Assembly: GCA_026001245.1 (NCBI GenBank)
Contig: BNZR01000039.1
Coordinates: 1-13,074, forward strand
Length of the DNA stretch: 13,074 nt
From: Clostridia bacterium
GTDB taxonomy: Bacteria > Bacillota_A > Clostridia > Oscillospirales > UBA929
Direction of reading: 5' to 3'
Positions 4,606-13,074 of the stretch are shown one piece after another. The first letter of the stretch is position 1; every line of letters starts with the position of its first letter. The translations under genes were made by a program, and so were the position numbers. The notes below the pieces were generated by a model that saw only the letters and a program-made list of their open reading frames with translations, searched no databases and was not told the origin of the DNA.

Positions 4606-7600
4606 ATGATTCCGACAAGGGAACTTAAATGCGGCTACACTACCCGCATGAGCTACTCGCGGCTGGACGAGGCGCTGGCTATGCCGAACCTTATCGAGGT
4701 GCAAAAAAACTCCTACAAATGGTTTTTGGACGTTGGTCTGCGTAAGGTTTTTCGCGATGTGTCGGCTATAACCGACTACACGGGCAACCTTGAGCTTAGC
4801 TTTATCGACTATACCTTAGAGGACACCCCCAAGTACAGCATCGCCGAGTGCAAGGAGCGTGACGCGACTTACGCCGCGCCCCTGCGCGTGCGCGTGCGCC
4901 TGCGCAACAAGGACAACGAGGAAATCAAAGAGCAGGAGGTTTTCATGGGGGACTTCCCGCTGATGACCCCCAGCGGCACCTTTATAATCAACGGCGCGGA
5001 GCGGGTTATCGTATCACAGATAGTCCGCAGTCCCGGCGTGTACTTCGAGCGCGAGGCGGACAAGTCCGACAACGCGGTGTACCGCGCAACCGTTATCCCC
5101 TATCGCGGCGCGTGGCTGGAATACGAAACGGACTTAAACGACGTGTTCTACGTCCGCATTGACAAAAACCGCAAGCAGACCGTAACCACCCTGCTTCGCG
5201 CCATAGGGCTGTCCAGCGACGCTCTTATCAAAGAGATGTTCGGCGACGACGAGCGCATTACCGCCACACTGGACAAAGACACCGTTAACACCCGCGAGGA
5301 CGCGATGATGGAGATTTACCGCCGTCTGCGCCCCGGCGAGCCGCCCACGGTGGAATCCGCCGAGACCTTGATAAACAACCTGTTTTTTGACGTTAAGCGT
5401 TACGATATGTCCCAAGTCGGGCGTTATAAATTCAACTCCAAGCTGTCGCTTGCGCCGCGTTTGACCGGCAAAAAGCTGGCCGAGGCCGTGGCCGACCCCC
5501 GCACGGGCGAGATTATCGCCGAACCCGGCGAGGCTTTAACCCGCGAACGCGCCCACGAGCTGGACGACCGCGGCGTGTCCCGCGTTGTTCTTGATGTCGA
5601 GGGCAAAAATGTTGTCGTGTTCTCCAACGGCATGGTGGATATGGCGCGCTTTGTGGGCTTTGACCCCGCCGAGATCGGCGTTACGGAGCGCGTGCGCTTC
5701 GATTTGCTGGCGGAGTTTATCGACAATACCCCCGCCGACGAGCTAAAGGCCGTGCTGGCCGAGCGTATTGACGATTTAGTCCCCAAGCATATCATGCCGC
5801 AGGACATTCAGGCCTCGGTCAACTACCTAAACGGCTTGGCGCACGGTATCGGTACGGTGGACGACATTGACCATTTGGGCAACCGCCGTCTGCGCAGTGT
5901 TGGCGAGCTGTTGCAGAACCAGTTCAGAATCGGCTTTTCGCGCATGGAGCGCGTGATACGCGAGCGTATGACCGTGCAGGACTTGGACATCATTACCCCC
6001 CAAAGCCTTATCAACATTCGCCCCGTTACGGCGGCGATTAAAGAGTTCTTTGGCTCGTCCCCGCTGTCGCAGTTTATGGATCAAACCAACCCTTTGGCCG
6101 AGCTTACGCACAAACGCCGCATGTCCGCGCTGGGGCCCGGCGGCCTGAGCCGCGAACGCGCCAACTTCGAGGTGCGCGACGTTCACTACAGCCACTATGG
6201 CCGGCTGTGCCCCATAGAAACCCCGGAAGGCCCCAACATCGGCCTTATTTCCTATCTTGCGACCTATGCCCGTATCAATGAATACGGCTTTATCGAGGCG
6301 CCCTTCCGCAAGGTTGACCCCGTTACACGCGAGCTTACCGACCATGTGGACTACATGACCGCCGACGTTGAGGACGAGTTCGTAGTCGCGCAGGCCAACG
6401 AGCCTGTGGATGCGGACAAAAAGTTTGTCCGCGAGCGCATTACCGCCCGTAACCGCGAGATTATCGAGGTGGAGCGCGACCGCGTTGACTACGTGGACGT
6501 GTCGCCCAAGATGATGGTCTCGGTGGCAACAGCCATGATACCGTTTTTGGAAAACGACGATGCCAACCGCGCCCTGATGGGTTCCAACATGCAGCGTCAG
6601 GCAGTACCCTTGCTTATTCCCGAACAGCCCATCGTGGCCACGGGTATCGAGCATTCGGCGGCTGTTGACAGCGGCGTTGTGCTTACCGCCGAGGAGGACG
6701 GCATAGTCCATCGCGTAACGGCCTCGCATTTGACACTGCGCTACACCACGCTGGGCGAGAGGGTCTACAAGCTGATAAAGTTCGTCCGCTCGAACCAAGG
6801 CACATGCGTCAACCAGCGCCCCGTTGTCGTGGCGGGACAGCACGTCAAGCAGGGCGATGTTTTGATAGACGGCCCTTCGACCAAAAATGGCGAAATATCG
6901 CTGGGCAAGAATGTTCTGATAGGCTTTATGACTTGGGAGGGCTACAACTACGAGGACGCTATCCTTATAAACGAGCGGCTTGTTAAGGACGATGTGTTCA
7001 CCTCTATCCACATCGAGGAATACGAAACCGAAAGCCGCGATACCAAGCTGGGGCGCGAGGAGATCACCCGTGACATTCCCAACGTGGGCGAAGACGTTCT
7101 GAAAGACTTGGACGACCGCGGCATTATCCGCATAGGCGCGGAGGTGCGCAGCGGCGACATTTTGGTGGGTAAGGTAACCCCCAAGGGAGAGACGGAGCTT
7201 ACCCCCGAAGAGAGATTACTGCGCGCAATCTTCGGCGAAAAGGCACGCGAGGTGCGCGATACCTCTCTGCGCGTGCCGCACGGCGAGAGCGGTATTATTG
7301 TGGACGTTAAGGTGTTCACACGCGAAAACGGCGACGAGCTGTCGCCCGGCGTGAACGTTGTTGTGCGGTGCTATATCGCGCAGAAGCGTAAGATTTCGGT
7401 CGGCGACAAGATGGCCGGCCGGCACGGCAACAAGGGCGTTATCTCGCGGATTATGCCGCAGGAGGATATGCCGTTCTTGCCGGACGGCACACCGCTGGAC
7501 ATCGTGTTAAACCCGCTGGGCGTGCCGAGCCGTATGAACATCGGGCAGGTTTTAGAGGTTCACTTGGGTATGGCCGCGCAGGCGTTGGGCTGGAAAATAG

Positions 7601-8316
7601 CCACCCCGATCTTCGATGGCGCAAAAGAGGTGGACATCGAGGATACTTTGGAGCTGGCCGGTATGGATCGCGACGGCAAGACGCTATTATACGACGGGCG
7701 CACGGGCGAACCCTTCGACAACCGCGTTACCGTTGGTTACGTCTACTTCTTGAAATTGCACCACTTGGTGGACGATAAGATTCACGCACGCTCCACAGGG
7801 CCGTACTCGCTGGTTACCCAACAGCCGTTGGGCGGCAAGGCGCAGTTCGGCGGGCAACGCTTCGGCGAGATGGAGGTGTGGGCGCTGTACGCTTACGGCG
7901 CGGCCTACACCTTGCAAGAGATTCTTACGGTTAAATCCGACGATATTGTCGGCCGCGTTAAAACCTACGAGGCTATAGTCAAGGGACACAACGTGCCTAA
8001 GCCCGGCGTTCCGGAAAGCTTCCGCGTATTGGTCAAAGAATTGCAATCGCTGGGGCTTAACATGCGCGTGCTTGACAAGGACGACGTTGAAATCGAACTG
8101 CACGAGGAGGACGACGACGATAACTTCATGCGCGGCGAGGGTCACGAGCAGGAGCAATACGTCGAAGATACCGACCTTGAGGAGCAGGGCTTTACAGTCG
8201 GCGACCCGGACGAGATTTTGGACGAGCTGGGGCTTGCCGAGGAAGTGGACGAGGACTTTGACGACGAGGACGAGGACGACGAACCCGATTTTGAAGAGAA
8301 GGAGATAGATGTATGA
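4606..8316 (+). CDS. rpoB: DNA-directed RNA polymerase subunit beta
   Basis: This is the beta subunit of RNA polymerase, the site of rifampicin binding. The length (1236 aa) is typical of Clostridia. Conserved blocks appear in order: the N-terminal [37 protein letters not shown], the rifampicin region (about 483-513, with Q489, D492, H502, R505 and S507 in the sensitive state), [14 protein letters not shown], the active-site acidic pair E783-D784 (in NYEDAIL), and K935 and K943 (in [13 protein letters not shown]). A 71-residue tail (1166-1236) contains 37 Asp or Glu. The ATG at 4606 has AAGGAG nine nt upstream. The stop overlaps rpoC (ATGA). One oddity is Pro486, where most beta subunits have Gln in the GSSQLSQF segment. 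Confidence 0.99.
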   Translation: MIPTRELKCGYTTRMSYSRLDEALAMPNLIEVQKNSYKWFLDVGLRKVFRDVSAITDYTGNLELSFIDYTLEDTPKYSIAECKERDATYAAPLRVRVRLRNKDNEEIKEQEVFMGDFPLMTPSGTFIINGAERVIVSQIVRSPGVYFEREADKSDNAVYRATVIPYRGAWLEYETDLNDVFYVRIDKNRKQTVTTLLRAIGLSSDALIKEMFGDDERITATLDKDTVNTREDAMMEIYRRLRPGEPPTVESAETLINNLFFDVKRYDMSQVGRYKFNSKLSLAPRLTGKKLAEAVADPRTGEIIAEPGEALTRERAHELDDRGVSRVVLDVEGKNVVVFSNGMVDMARFVGFDPAEIGVTERVRFDLLAEFIDNTPADELKAVLAERIDDLVPKHIMPQDIQASVNYLNGLAHGIGTVDDIDHLGNRRLRSVGELLQNQFRIGFSRMERVIRERMTVQDLDIITPQSLINIRPVTAAIKEFFGSSPLSQFMDQTNPLAELTHKRRMSALGPGGLSRERANFEVRDVHYSHYGRLCPIETPEGPNIGLISYLATYARINEYGFIEAPFRKVDPVTRELTDHVDYMTADVEDEFVVAQANEPVDADKKFVRERITARNREIIEVERDRVDYVDVSPKMMVSVATAMIPFLENDDANRALMGSNMQRQAVPLLIPEQPIVATGIEHSAAVDSGVVLTAEEDGIVHRVTASHLTLRYTTLGERVYKLIKFVRSNQGTCVNQRPVVVAGQHVKQGDVLIDGPSTKNGEISLGKNVLIGFMTWEGYNYEDAILINERLVKDDVFTSIHIEEYETESRDTKLGREEITRDIPNVGEDVLKDLDDRGIIRIGAEVRSGDILVGKVTPKGETELTPEERLLRAIFGEKAREVRDTSLRVPHGESGIIVDVKVFTRENGDELSPGVNVVVRCYIAQKRKISVGDKMAGRHGNKGVISRIMPQEDMPFLPDGTPLDIVLNPLGVPSRMNIGQVLEVHLGMAAQALGWKIATPIFDGAKEVDIEDTLELAGMDRDGKTLLYDGRTGEPFDNRVTVGYVYFLKLHHLVDDKIHARSTGPYSLVTQQPLGGKAQFGGQRFGEMEVWALYAYGAAYTLQEILTVKSDDIVGRVKTYEAIVKGHNVPKPGVPESFRVLVKELQSLGLNMRVLDKDDVEIELHEEDDDDNFMRGEGHEQEQYVEDTDLEEQGFTVGDPDEILDELGLAEEVDEDFDDEDEDDEPDFEEKEIDV

Positions 8317-11300
8317 CCACATTTGAATCTATAAAAATCGGCTTGGCCTCCCCCGACATGATACGCGGCTGGTCCCACGGCGAGGTTAAAAAACCCGAAA
8401 CCATCAACTATCGCACGCTTAAACCCGAACGCGAGGGGCTGTTCTGCGAAAAAATCTTTGGCCCCACCAAGGACTGGGAGTGCCACTGCGGCAAATACAA
8501 AAAAATCCGCTACAAGGGCAAGGTTTGCGACCGTTGCGGCGTGGAGGTCACGCGCTCTAAGGTTCGGCGCGAGCGTTTGGGGCATATCGAGCTGGCCGCG
8601 CCCGTGTCGCACATTTGGTACTTCAAGGGTATCCCGTCCCGCATGGGGCTGATTTTGGACATGTCGCCGCGCCTGCTTGAAAAGGTGCTTTATTTCGCCA
8701 GCTATATCGTTATCGACGCGGGGGACACGCCCCTTCAAGAGCGGCAGATACTAAACGAAAAAGAATACCGCGAAATGCTGGAGAAATACGAGGATTCGTT
8801 CCGCGCCGGAATGGGCGCGGAGGCCGTGCGCGAGATTTTACAGAATATCGACGTTGAGAAGATGGCAAACGAGCTTCGCGCCGAACTGAAAGAGGCGGCG
8901 GGGCAGAAAAAACTGCGCGTTATCAAGCGTTTGGAAGTGGCCGAGGCGTTCCGCGCCAGCGGCAACCGCCCGGAGTGGATGATCCTTGACGCGCTGCCCG
9001 TTATCCCGCCGGAAATCCGCCCGATGGTACAGTTAGACGGCGGCCGCTTTGCAACAAGCGACCTAAACGACCTATACCGCCGCGTTATCAACCGCAACAA
9101 TCGCCTTAAACGCCTTATACAATTAAAAGCCCCCGATATTATCGTCCGCAACGAGAAGCGCATGCTTCAGGAAGCCGTTGACGCGCTGATTGACAACGGC
9201 CGCCGCGGCCGCCCCGTAACGGGGCCGAACAACCGCGCCCTTAAGTCGCTGTCCGACATGCTGAAAGGCAAGCAGGGGCGTTTTCGTCAGAACCTGCTGG
9301 GCAAACGTGTTGACTACTCCGGGCGTTCCGTTATCGTCGTCGGGCCGGAACTTAAAATCTATCAGTGCGGCCTGCCCAAGGAGATGGCCTTGGAGCTGTT
9401 CAAGCCCTTCGTTATGAAAAAGCTGGTCGAGGACATGGTGGCCAACAACATCAAATCCGCCAAGAAGATGGTGGAACGCGCCCGCACCGAGGTTTGGGAC
9501 GCGCTGGAGGTTGTTATCCGCGAACACCCCGTTTTGCTAAACCGCGCCCCCACGCTGCACAGACTGGGCATTCAGGCGTTCGAGCCGGTGCTTGTCGAGG
9601 GTCGCGCTTTGAAGCTTCACCCGTTGGTCTGTACCGCTTATAACGCCGACTTTGACGGGGACCAGATGGCCGTGCATATCCCGCTGTCGGCCGAGGCGCA
9701 GGCCGAGGCGCGGTTCCTTATGCTGTCCGCCAACAACCTGTTGCACCCCAAGGACGGCCGCCCCGTCACCGTACCAACACAGGATATGGTGCTTGGCGCG
9801 TATTACCTTACCATGGAGAACAAGGACGAGCTGGGCGCGGGCAAGATATTTGCCGATGAAAAAGAGGCCATGATGGCCTACGACTTCGGCGATGTGGCCA
9901 TTCACGCGCCGATTAAGGTGCGGATTACGCGCAAAATCAAGGGCGAGTTTATCTCGCGGATTGTAGACGCGACGGTTGGGCGGCTGTTGTTCAACGAATA
10001 CGTGCCGCAGGACTTGGGCTACGTTGACCGCACCGACCCCGAAAGAGTGCTGGACTTAGAGATCAGCTTCGTCACCACCAACAAGGATCTTGGCAAAATT
10101 ATCGACCGTTGCATTAAGGTACACGGCTTTAACAAATCCGCAAGACTGCTGGACGACATCAAAACGCTGGGCTTTAAGTACTCCACGCGGGGCGCGATAA
10201 CCGTTTCAATCTCCGACATGGTTGTGCCGAAAGAGAAGAAGAAGCTGATAGCCGACGCGGAGGGCAAGGTGGCCGCGATTGACCGTCTGTACCGTCAGGG
10301 CTTGATTACCAACGACGAGCGTTACCGGCTGGTTATCGAGCAGTGGGAGATTACAACCAAGGACGTTACCGAGGCCATGCGTGCCGGACTGGGCGCGCTG
10401 AACCCGATATTCATGATGGCGCATTCCGGTGCGCGTGGCTCGATGAACCAAATCCGCCAGCTGGCGGGTATGCGCGGCCTTATGGCTAACACCGCCGGTA
10501 AAACCATTGAGATTCCGATTAAGGCCAACTTCCGCGAAGGGCTGTCGGTGCTGGAATACTTCATTTCCTCACGCGGGGCGCGTAAGGGCTTGGCCGACAC
10601 CGCGCTTCGTACCGCCGACTCGGGGTATCTGACACGCCGCCTTGTTGACGTGTCGCAGGATGTTATCATTCGCAGTTTGGATTGCCACACACATGACGGG
10701 ATTACCGTACACGAGATTGTAACCGACGGCGGCATTATCGAGCCGTTTGTCGAGCGTTTGGCAGGGCGTTACACCGCCGCGCCGATACTAAGCGAAAGCG
10801 GCGTTGAAATCTTCCCGGCGGACGCGGTTATCAGCGAGGAAATGGCGCAGAAGCTGGTGGACAAGGGCGTTAAAGAGGTCAAGATTCGCAGTCTGCTTAC
10901 CTGCCGCGCCCGCCACGGCGTGTGCGCGAAGTGCTACGGCACCGACTTGGCCACAGGCTCGGCCATTAGCGTGGGCGAAAGCGTGGGCATTATCGCGGCG
11001 CAGTCTATCGGCGAGCCGGGAACACAGCTTACCATGCGTACGTTCCACACGGGCGGCGTTGTTCACATCGAGGAGCCGAAAAAGGGCGCGGGCAAGACCA
11101 TTGTTGTAAACAACGACGACACGGGCGAGTCTGTCAGCTACACCATAGTGTCCTCGTCCTCCATCAAGGTCAAGGAGGGGCAAGAGGTCAAGCGCGGGCA
11201 GGAGCTTACCGAGGGCGCGCTGAATCCCCACGACGTGCTGGCCTTGCGCGGTATCAGCGCGGTGCATAACTATCTTATCCAAGAGGTTCAGCGCGTGTAC

Positions 11301-11774
11301 CGCCAGCAGGGCGTTGACATCAACGACAAGCACATCGAGGTTATAGCGCGGCAGATGATGCGCAAGGTGCGCGTTGAAACCGCGGGGGACACCGATTTGC
11401 TGATCGGCGCGATGGCGGACATCTTTGAGTTTGAGGAAGCCAACGAAAAGGTTCAGGCGCGTATCGACGCGGGCGAGAAGAACGAGTTCGGCGAGGACTT
11501 GGGCTTTGCAACAAGCTCGCAAATGCTGTTGGGTATCACCAAGGCGTCGCTGGCCACAGAGTCGTTCCTGTCGGCGGCCAGCTTCCAAGAGACCACCCGC
11601 GTGCTGACCGAGGCCGCGATTAAGGGCAAGGTGGATCATCTGCTGGGGCTGAAAGAGAACGTTATAATCGGCAAGCTTATCCCCGCCGGTTCAGGCATGG
11701 CGCAATACCGCGACTTTGACCTTGAGATGAAAGAGGAGTACAGACCCGCCACGATCTTAAGCAACGCCCTATGA
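8313..11774 (+). CDS. rpoC: DNA-directed RNA polymerase subunit beta'
   Basis: This is the catalytic beta' subunit of RNA polymerase. The 1153 residues include the first zinc site (C57, C59, C72, C75), the lid and rudder region with [16 protein letters not shown], the catalytic Mg-binding loop NADFDGDQM (D446, D448, D450), the bridge helix and trigger loop region ([20 protein letters not shown] and the [13 protein letters not shown] to [10 protein letters not shown] segment), and the second zinc site (C791, C864, C871, C874). There is no large lineage-specific insertion. The ATG at 8313 overlaps the rpoB stop by 4 nt and has AAGGAG upstream, so translation is coupled. The stop in turn overlaps the next gene by 4 nt. 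Confidence 0.99.
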   Translation: MTTFESIKIGLASPDMIRGWSHGEVKKPETINYRTLKPEREGLFCEKIFGPTKDWECHCGKYKKIRYKGKVCDRCGVEVTRSKVRRERLGHIELAAPVSHIWYFKGIPSRMGLILDMSPRLLEKVLYFASYIVIDAGDTPLQERQILNEKEYREMLEKYEDSFRAGMGAEAVREILQNIDVEKMANELRAELKEAAGQKKLRVIKRLEVAEAFRASGNRPEWMILDALPVIPPEIRPMVQLDGGRFATSDLNDLYRRVINRNNRLKRLIQLKAPDIIVRNEKRMLQEAVDALIDNGRRGRPVTGPNNRALKSLSDMLKGKQGRFRQNLLGKRVDYSGRSVIVVGPELKIYQCGLPKEMALELFKPFVMKKLVEDMVANNIKSAKKMVERARTEVWDALEVVIREHPVLLNRAPTLHRLGIQAFEPVLVEGRALKLHPLVCTAYNADFDGDQMAVHIPLSAEAQAEARFLMLSANNLLHPKDGRPVTVPTQDMVLGAYYLTMENKDELGAGKIFADEKEAMMAYDFGDVAIHAPIKVRITRKIKGEFISRIVDATVGRLLFNEYVPQDLGYVDRTDPERVLDLEISFVTTNKDLGKIIDRCIKVHGFNKSARLLDDIKTLGFKYSTRGAITVSISDMVVPKEKKKLIADAEGKVAAIDRLYRQGLITNDERYRLVIEQWEITTKDVTEAMRAGLGALNPIFMMAHSGARGSMNQIRQLAGMRGLMANTAGKTIEIPIKANFREGLSVLEYFISSRGARKGLADTALRTADSGYLTRRLVDVSQDVIIRSLDCHTHDGITVHEIVTDGGIIEPFVERLAGRYTAAPILSESGVEIFPADAVISEEMAQKLVDKGVKEVKIRSLLTCRARHGVCAKCYGTDLATGSAISVGESVGIIAAQSIGEPGTQLTMRTFHTGGVVHIEEPKKGAGKTIVVNNDDTGESVSYTIVSSSSIKVKEGQEVKRGQELTEGALNPHDVLALRGISAVHNYLIQEVQRVYRQQGVDINDKHIEVIARQMMRKVRVETAGDTDLLIGAMADIFEFEEANEKVQARIDAGEKNEFGEDLGFATSSQMLLGITKASLATESFLSAASFQETTRVLTEAAIKGKVDHLLGLKENVIIGKLIPAGSGMAQYRDFDLEMKEEYRPATILSNAL

Positions 11775-12280
11775 GCAAAAACCTGAATATTTTGGTGCGC
11801 GTGGCTATGCTTATCGCCCTTGAGATTATACTCACGCGCTTCTGCTCGATTCAAACGCCTGTTGTGCGTATCGGCTTCGGGTTTCTGCCCGTGGCCATCT
11901 GCGCAACGCTGTACGGGCCGGTTTGGGCGGCCTCGGCCTACGCTATCGGCGACGTTTTGGGTATGCTAGTAGCGCCCACGGGGCCGTACTTTCCGGGCTT
12001 TACGCTGTCGGCGGCGATAACGGGTCTGGCCTTTGGTTTGCTGTTGCACCGCGCCGAAAACGGCGGCTGGTGGCGGCCGCTTATGGCGGCGGCGGCAAAC
12101 TGCCTGCTGGTAAGTCTTTTGCTAAACACCTATTGGCTGACAATTATCACGGACGCGATGTTTTGGACGCTGTTGCCCACCCGCATAGTTCAGGCGGCGG
12201 TGCTATTCCCCGTCCAATTTGTCATGATAATGATGACCACCAAAGCCGCAAAACTGCTAAAAGCACATAATTTTGCATAA
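11771..12280 (+). CDS. folT: Folate-family ECF transporter substrate-binding subunit (FolT-like)
   Basis: This is the membrane S component of an energy-coupling factor transporter. It would capture folate (or a related vitamin) and dock to the shared EcfA-EcfA'-EcfT module, which is not encoded here. The 169 residues form about six hydrophobic segments (roughly 8-25, 32-50, 52-68, 76-93, 104-121, 137-160). The family pattern is evident in [13 protein letters not shown] (31-43), LYGPVWAA and especially [13 protein letters not shown] (69-81). The ATG overlaps the rpoC stop by 4 nt without a clear ribosome binding site of its own, pointing to coupled translation. No tetrahydrofolate riboswitch is seen. 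Substrate is inferred from family resemblance only. Confidence 0.85.
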   Translation: MSKNLNILVRVAMLIALEIILTRFCSIQTPVVRIGFGFLPVAICATLYGPVWAASAYAIGDVLGMLVAPTGPYFPGFTLSAAITGLAFGLLLHRAENGGWWRPLMAAAANCLLVSLLLNTYWLTIITDAMFWTLLPTRIVQAAVLFPVQFVMIMMTTKAAKLLKAHNFA

Positions 12281-12293
12281 AACGCTAAAGTTG

Positions 12294-12341
12294 CCCCTGT
12301 TTCCCACGATATACTTGTCGTAGGAAACAGGGGGTATTTTT
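12294..12341 (+). terminator. Terminator of the rpoBC-folT operon
   Basis: A perfect 11-bp stem, CCCCTGTTTCC (12294-12304) with GGAAACAGGGG (12323-12333), is prolonged after one mismatch by ACGA/TCGT (12306-12309 with 12318-12321). It is followed by GTATTTTT. It begins 13 nt after the folT stop. The 3' arm also carries the likely ribosome binding site (AGGGGG, 12329-12334) of the next gene, so the structure may double as a switch. Confidence 0.85.
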
Positions 12342-12557
12342 ATGAGCGCGTTACAGCTTTCGACATTAGGACGCTTGCAGGGTCAATTGGGCTTTGTGCG
12401 CACCGCGAATATAGACCGCATTACCAAGGACGAGCTGACGCGGGACTTACAGCTGGGCATATCGCAGTTGCAGAGTGTTGCCGCGAAGCAGTTATACACG
12501 CCCCACGGCAGAACGGTTCAACCGGTTGTGTCGCAGTCGATTTCGATAGAGCTTTAA
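12342..12557 (+). CDS. Uncharacterised 71-residue protein
   Basis: I do not recognise the family. The frame begins at ATG 12342, seven nt after AGGGGG. It encodes a soluble protein without signal peptide, Cys or Trp. The middle (about 24-49) looks alpha-helical, with a charged segment (DRITKDELTRDL) followed by a Gln-rich amphipathic stretch (GISQLQSVAAKQLY). The C-terminal third (TPHGRTVQPVVSQSISIEL) is probably extended. Codon choice resembles that of the neighbours and no competing frame covers the region. The start codon directly follows the T tract of the upstream terminator, so expression needs read-through or a promoter I cannot see. Its TAA shares the palindrome TTAA with the stop of the convergent gene. 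Confidence 0.55.
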   Translation: MSALQLSTLGRLQGQLGFVRTANIDRITKDELTRDLQLGISQLQSVAAKQLYTPHGRTVQPVVSQSISIEL

Positions 12558-13074
12558 CCGTGCATCGCGACAAAAATCTCATGCGCCGCAGTAACCAGGC
12601 GCGGGGTGGGGCGTAACAGATCGTCCGGGTTGGACAGCACTATGATATTGTCGTTGTACACGGCGGGAACGTCGTCCCAAGCGGTATAGTCGCCAACCTC
12701 CGCCGTGACGATATACTCCGGCGCGAGCTGCGCGACCAATGCCGCGTCGCTAAACGCGTTGATGTTCAAAATTTGCGCGATTTCCGCCAAAAACGGACTT
12801 TGCAGGTTTTCAAAGTAGACAGACACCACGGTGTCTGTTTTTGCGTTTTGGGCTATGGCCGCGAATTGGGTTTTCATGCCGCCCACAAGCGTCTGCGCAT
12901 CGCTGTACTTGCCGATAAGCCCGCCGATACGCAGGATATTGTCATACAGCTCCGCGATTGTCTGCGGGTTTGCGGGCTGGATATAGACATCCGCGTCTGC
13001 GTCGTACAGAATGCTACCGCCTAAAAGCTCGACAATTTCGCGCGCCGACGTGTCAGAGGTGTAGACGGTCGGAG
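12554..13074 (-). CDS. ABC transporter substrate-binding protein, metal-chelate/cobalamin type (3' part only)
   Basis: The frame is open to the window edge; about 172 C-terminal residues are visible and the N-terminus with any lipoprotein signal lies outside. The pattern fits the BtuF/FepB-like binding proteins (Peripla_BP_2 family) that deliver iron-siderophores, haem or cobalamin to an ABC importer. Visible features are a segment ending in IVELLGG, the long connecting helix (QTIAELYDNILRIGGLIGKY), the start of the second lobe (TVVSVYFE), PEYIVTAE, then WDDVPAVYNDNIIVL and a closing LLRPTPRLVTAAHEIF helix. An internal GTG (12886) could start a shorter frame, but similarity continues upstream of it, so the gene is simply cut. 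The substrate cannot be told. Confidence 0.8.
   Translation of the reverse strand, partial: PTVYTSDTSAREIVELLGGSILYDADADVYIQPANPQTIAELYDNILRIGGLIGKYSDAQTLVGGMKTQFAAIAQNAKTDTVVSVYFENLQSPFLAEIAQILNINAFSDAALVAQLAPEYIVTAEVGDYTAWDDVPAVYNDNIIVLSNPDDLLRPTPRLVTAAHEIFVAMHG

Noticed and set aside
4418..4618. Minus-strand 66-codon frame over the rpoB promoter and leader
   Set aside because: It overlaps the rpoBC promoter, leader and start, lacks a ribosome binding site and has no recognisable content.
5827..7011. 394-codon open frame on the minus strand inside rpoB
   Set aside because: It lies wholly opposite a highly conserved rpoB region; its His/Val/Leu-rich composition is what a shadow of rpoB codons gives, and no start signals are evident.
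7687..8322. Minus-strand frame opposite the end of rpoB
   Set aside because: It is a low-complexity Leu/Val product of the Asp/Glu-rich rpoB tail read in reverse; not a membrane protein gene.
10788..11639. 283-codon minus-strand frame opposite rpoC
   Set aside because: It is the shadow of conserved rpoC sequence including the second zinc site; no independent evidence.
11700..11775. Tetrahydrofolate riboswitch before folT
   Set aside because: folT overlaps the end of rpoC, leaving no untranslated leader, and no riboswitch-like fold is apparent there.
1..13074. CRISPR arrays, tRNA or rRNA genes, insertion sequences
   Set aside because: I saw no regularly spaced repeats, no cloverleaf or rRNA-like segments, and no transposase or terminal repeat pair.

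Overview
The window looks like a chromosomal segment of a motile, fairly GC-rich member of the Firmicutes, probably Clostridia. The evidence is a FliY-type switch protein (a CheC-like phosphatase expected to be fused to FliN) encoded next to FliM, FliL, FlbD and a hook protein, a clostridial-type RpoB with the usual N-terminus and a long acidic tail, a FolT-type ECF transporter subunit, AGGAGG-type ribosome binding sites with TTG, GTG and ATG starts, and consensus TTGACA/TATAAT promoters. No taxon can be named from sequence alone.

Left part (about 1-4020, minus strand): a flagellar cluster read leftwards as flgE-like hook gene, flbD, fliL, fliM, fliY. It appears to have several entry points: a SigD/sigma-28-like promoter before the hook gene, an extended -10 element before flbD, and a perfect-consensus sigma-A promoter in the flbD-fliL gap. 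FliL carries a lipobox and would be a lipoprotein. FliY carries three FliM-like EIDALL motifs. FliY ends at the window edge in a stop codon created by a 22-bp inverted repeat and lacks its FliN/SpoA domain; this looks like a contig-end artefact, though a real truncation is possible.

Middle (about 4030-4605): an intergenic region without long genes but with dense signals. A plus-strand promoter drives a predicted 29-residue membrane peptide (4153-4242) whose ribosome binding site sits in a hairpin. On the opposite strand a strong promoter (4350-4378) would make a roughly 300-nt RNA antisense to the whole peptide message. It would start with a hairpin and end at a 12-bp-stem terminator whose loop contains the -35 box of the peptide promoter. 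This is the architecture of a type I toxin-antitoxin module, and I do not recognise the peptide family. It is the most interesting item here. To its right lie the rpoBC promoter and a leader of about 137 nt.

Right part (4606-12280, plus strand): rpoB, rpoC and folT, each overlapping the next by ATGA, closed by a strong hairpin with a T tract. The usual partners of rpoBC (rplJL before, rpsL/rpsG/fusA after) are absent. The hairpin also holds the ribosome binding site of a 71-codon gene of unknown function (12342-12557). That gene converges, with interlocked stop codons, on the 3' part of a metal-chelate or cobalamin ABC transporter binding protein cut by the window end.
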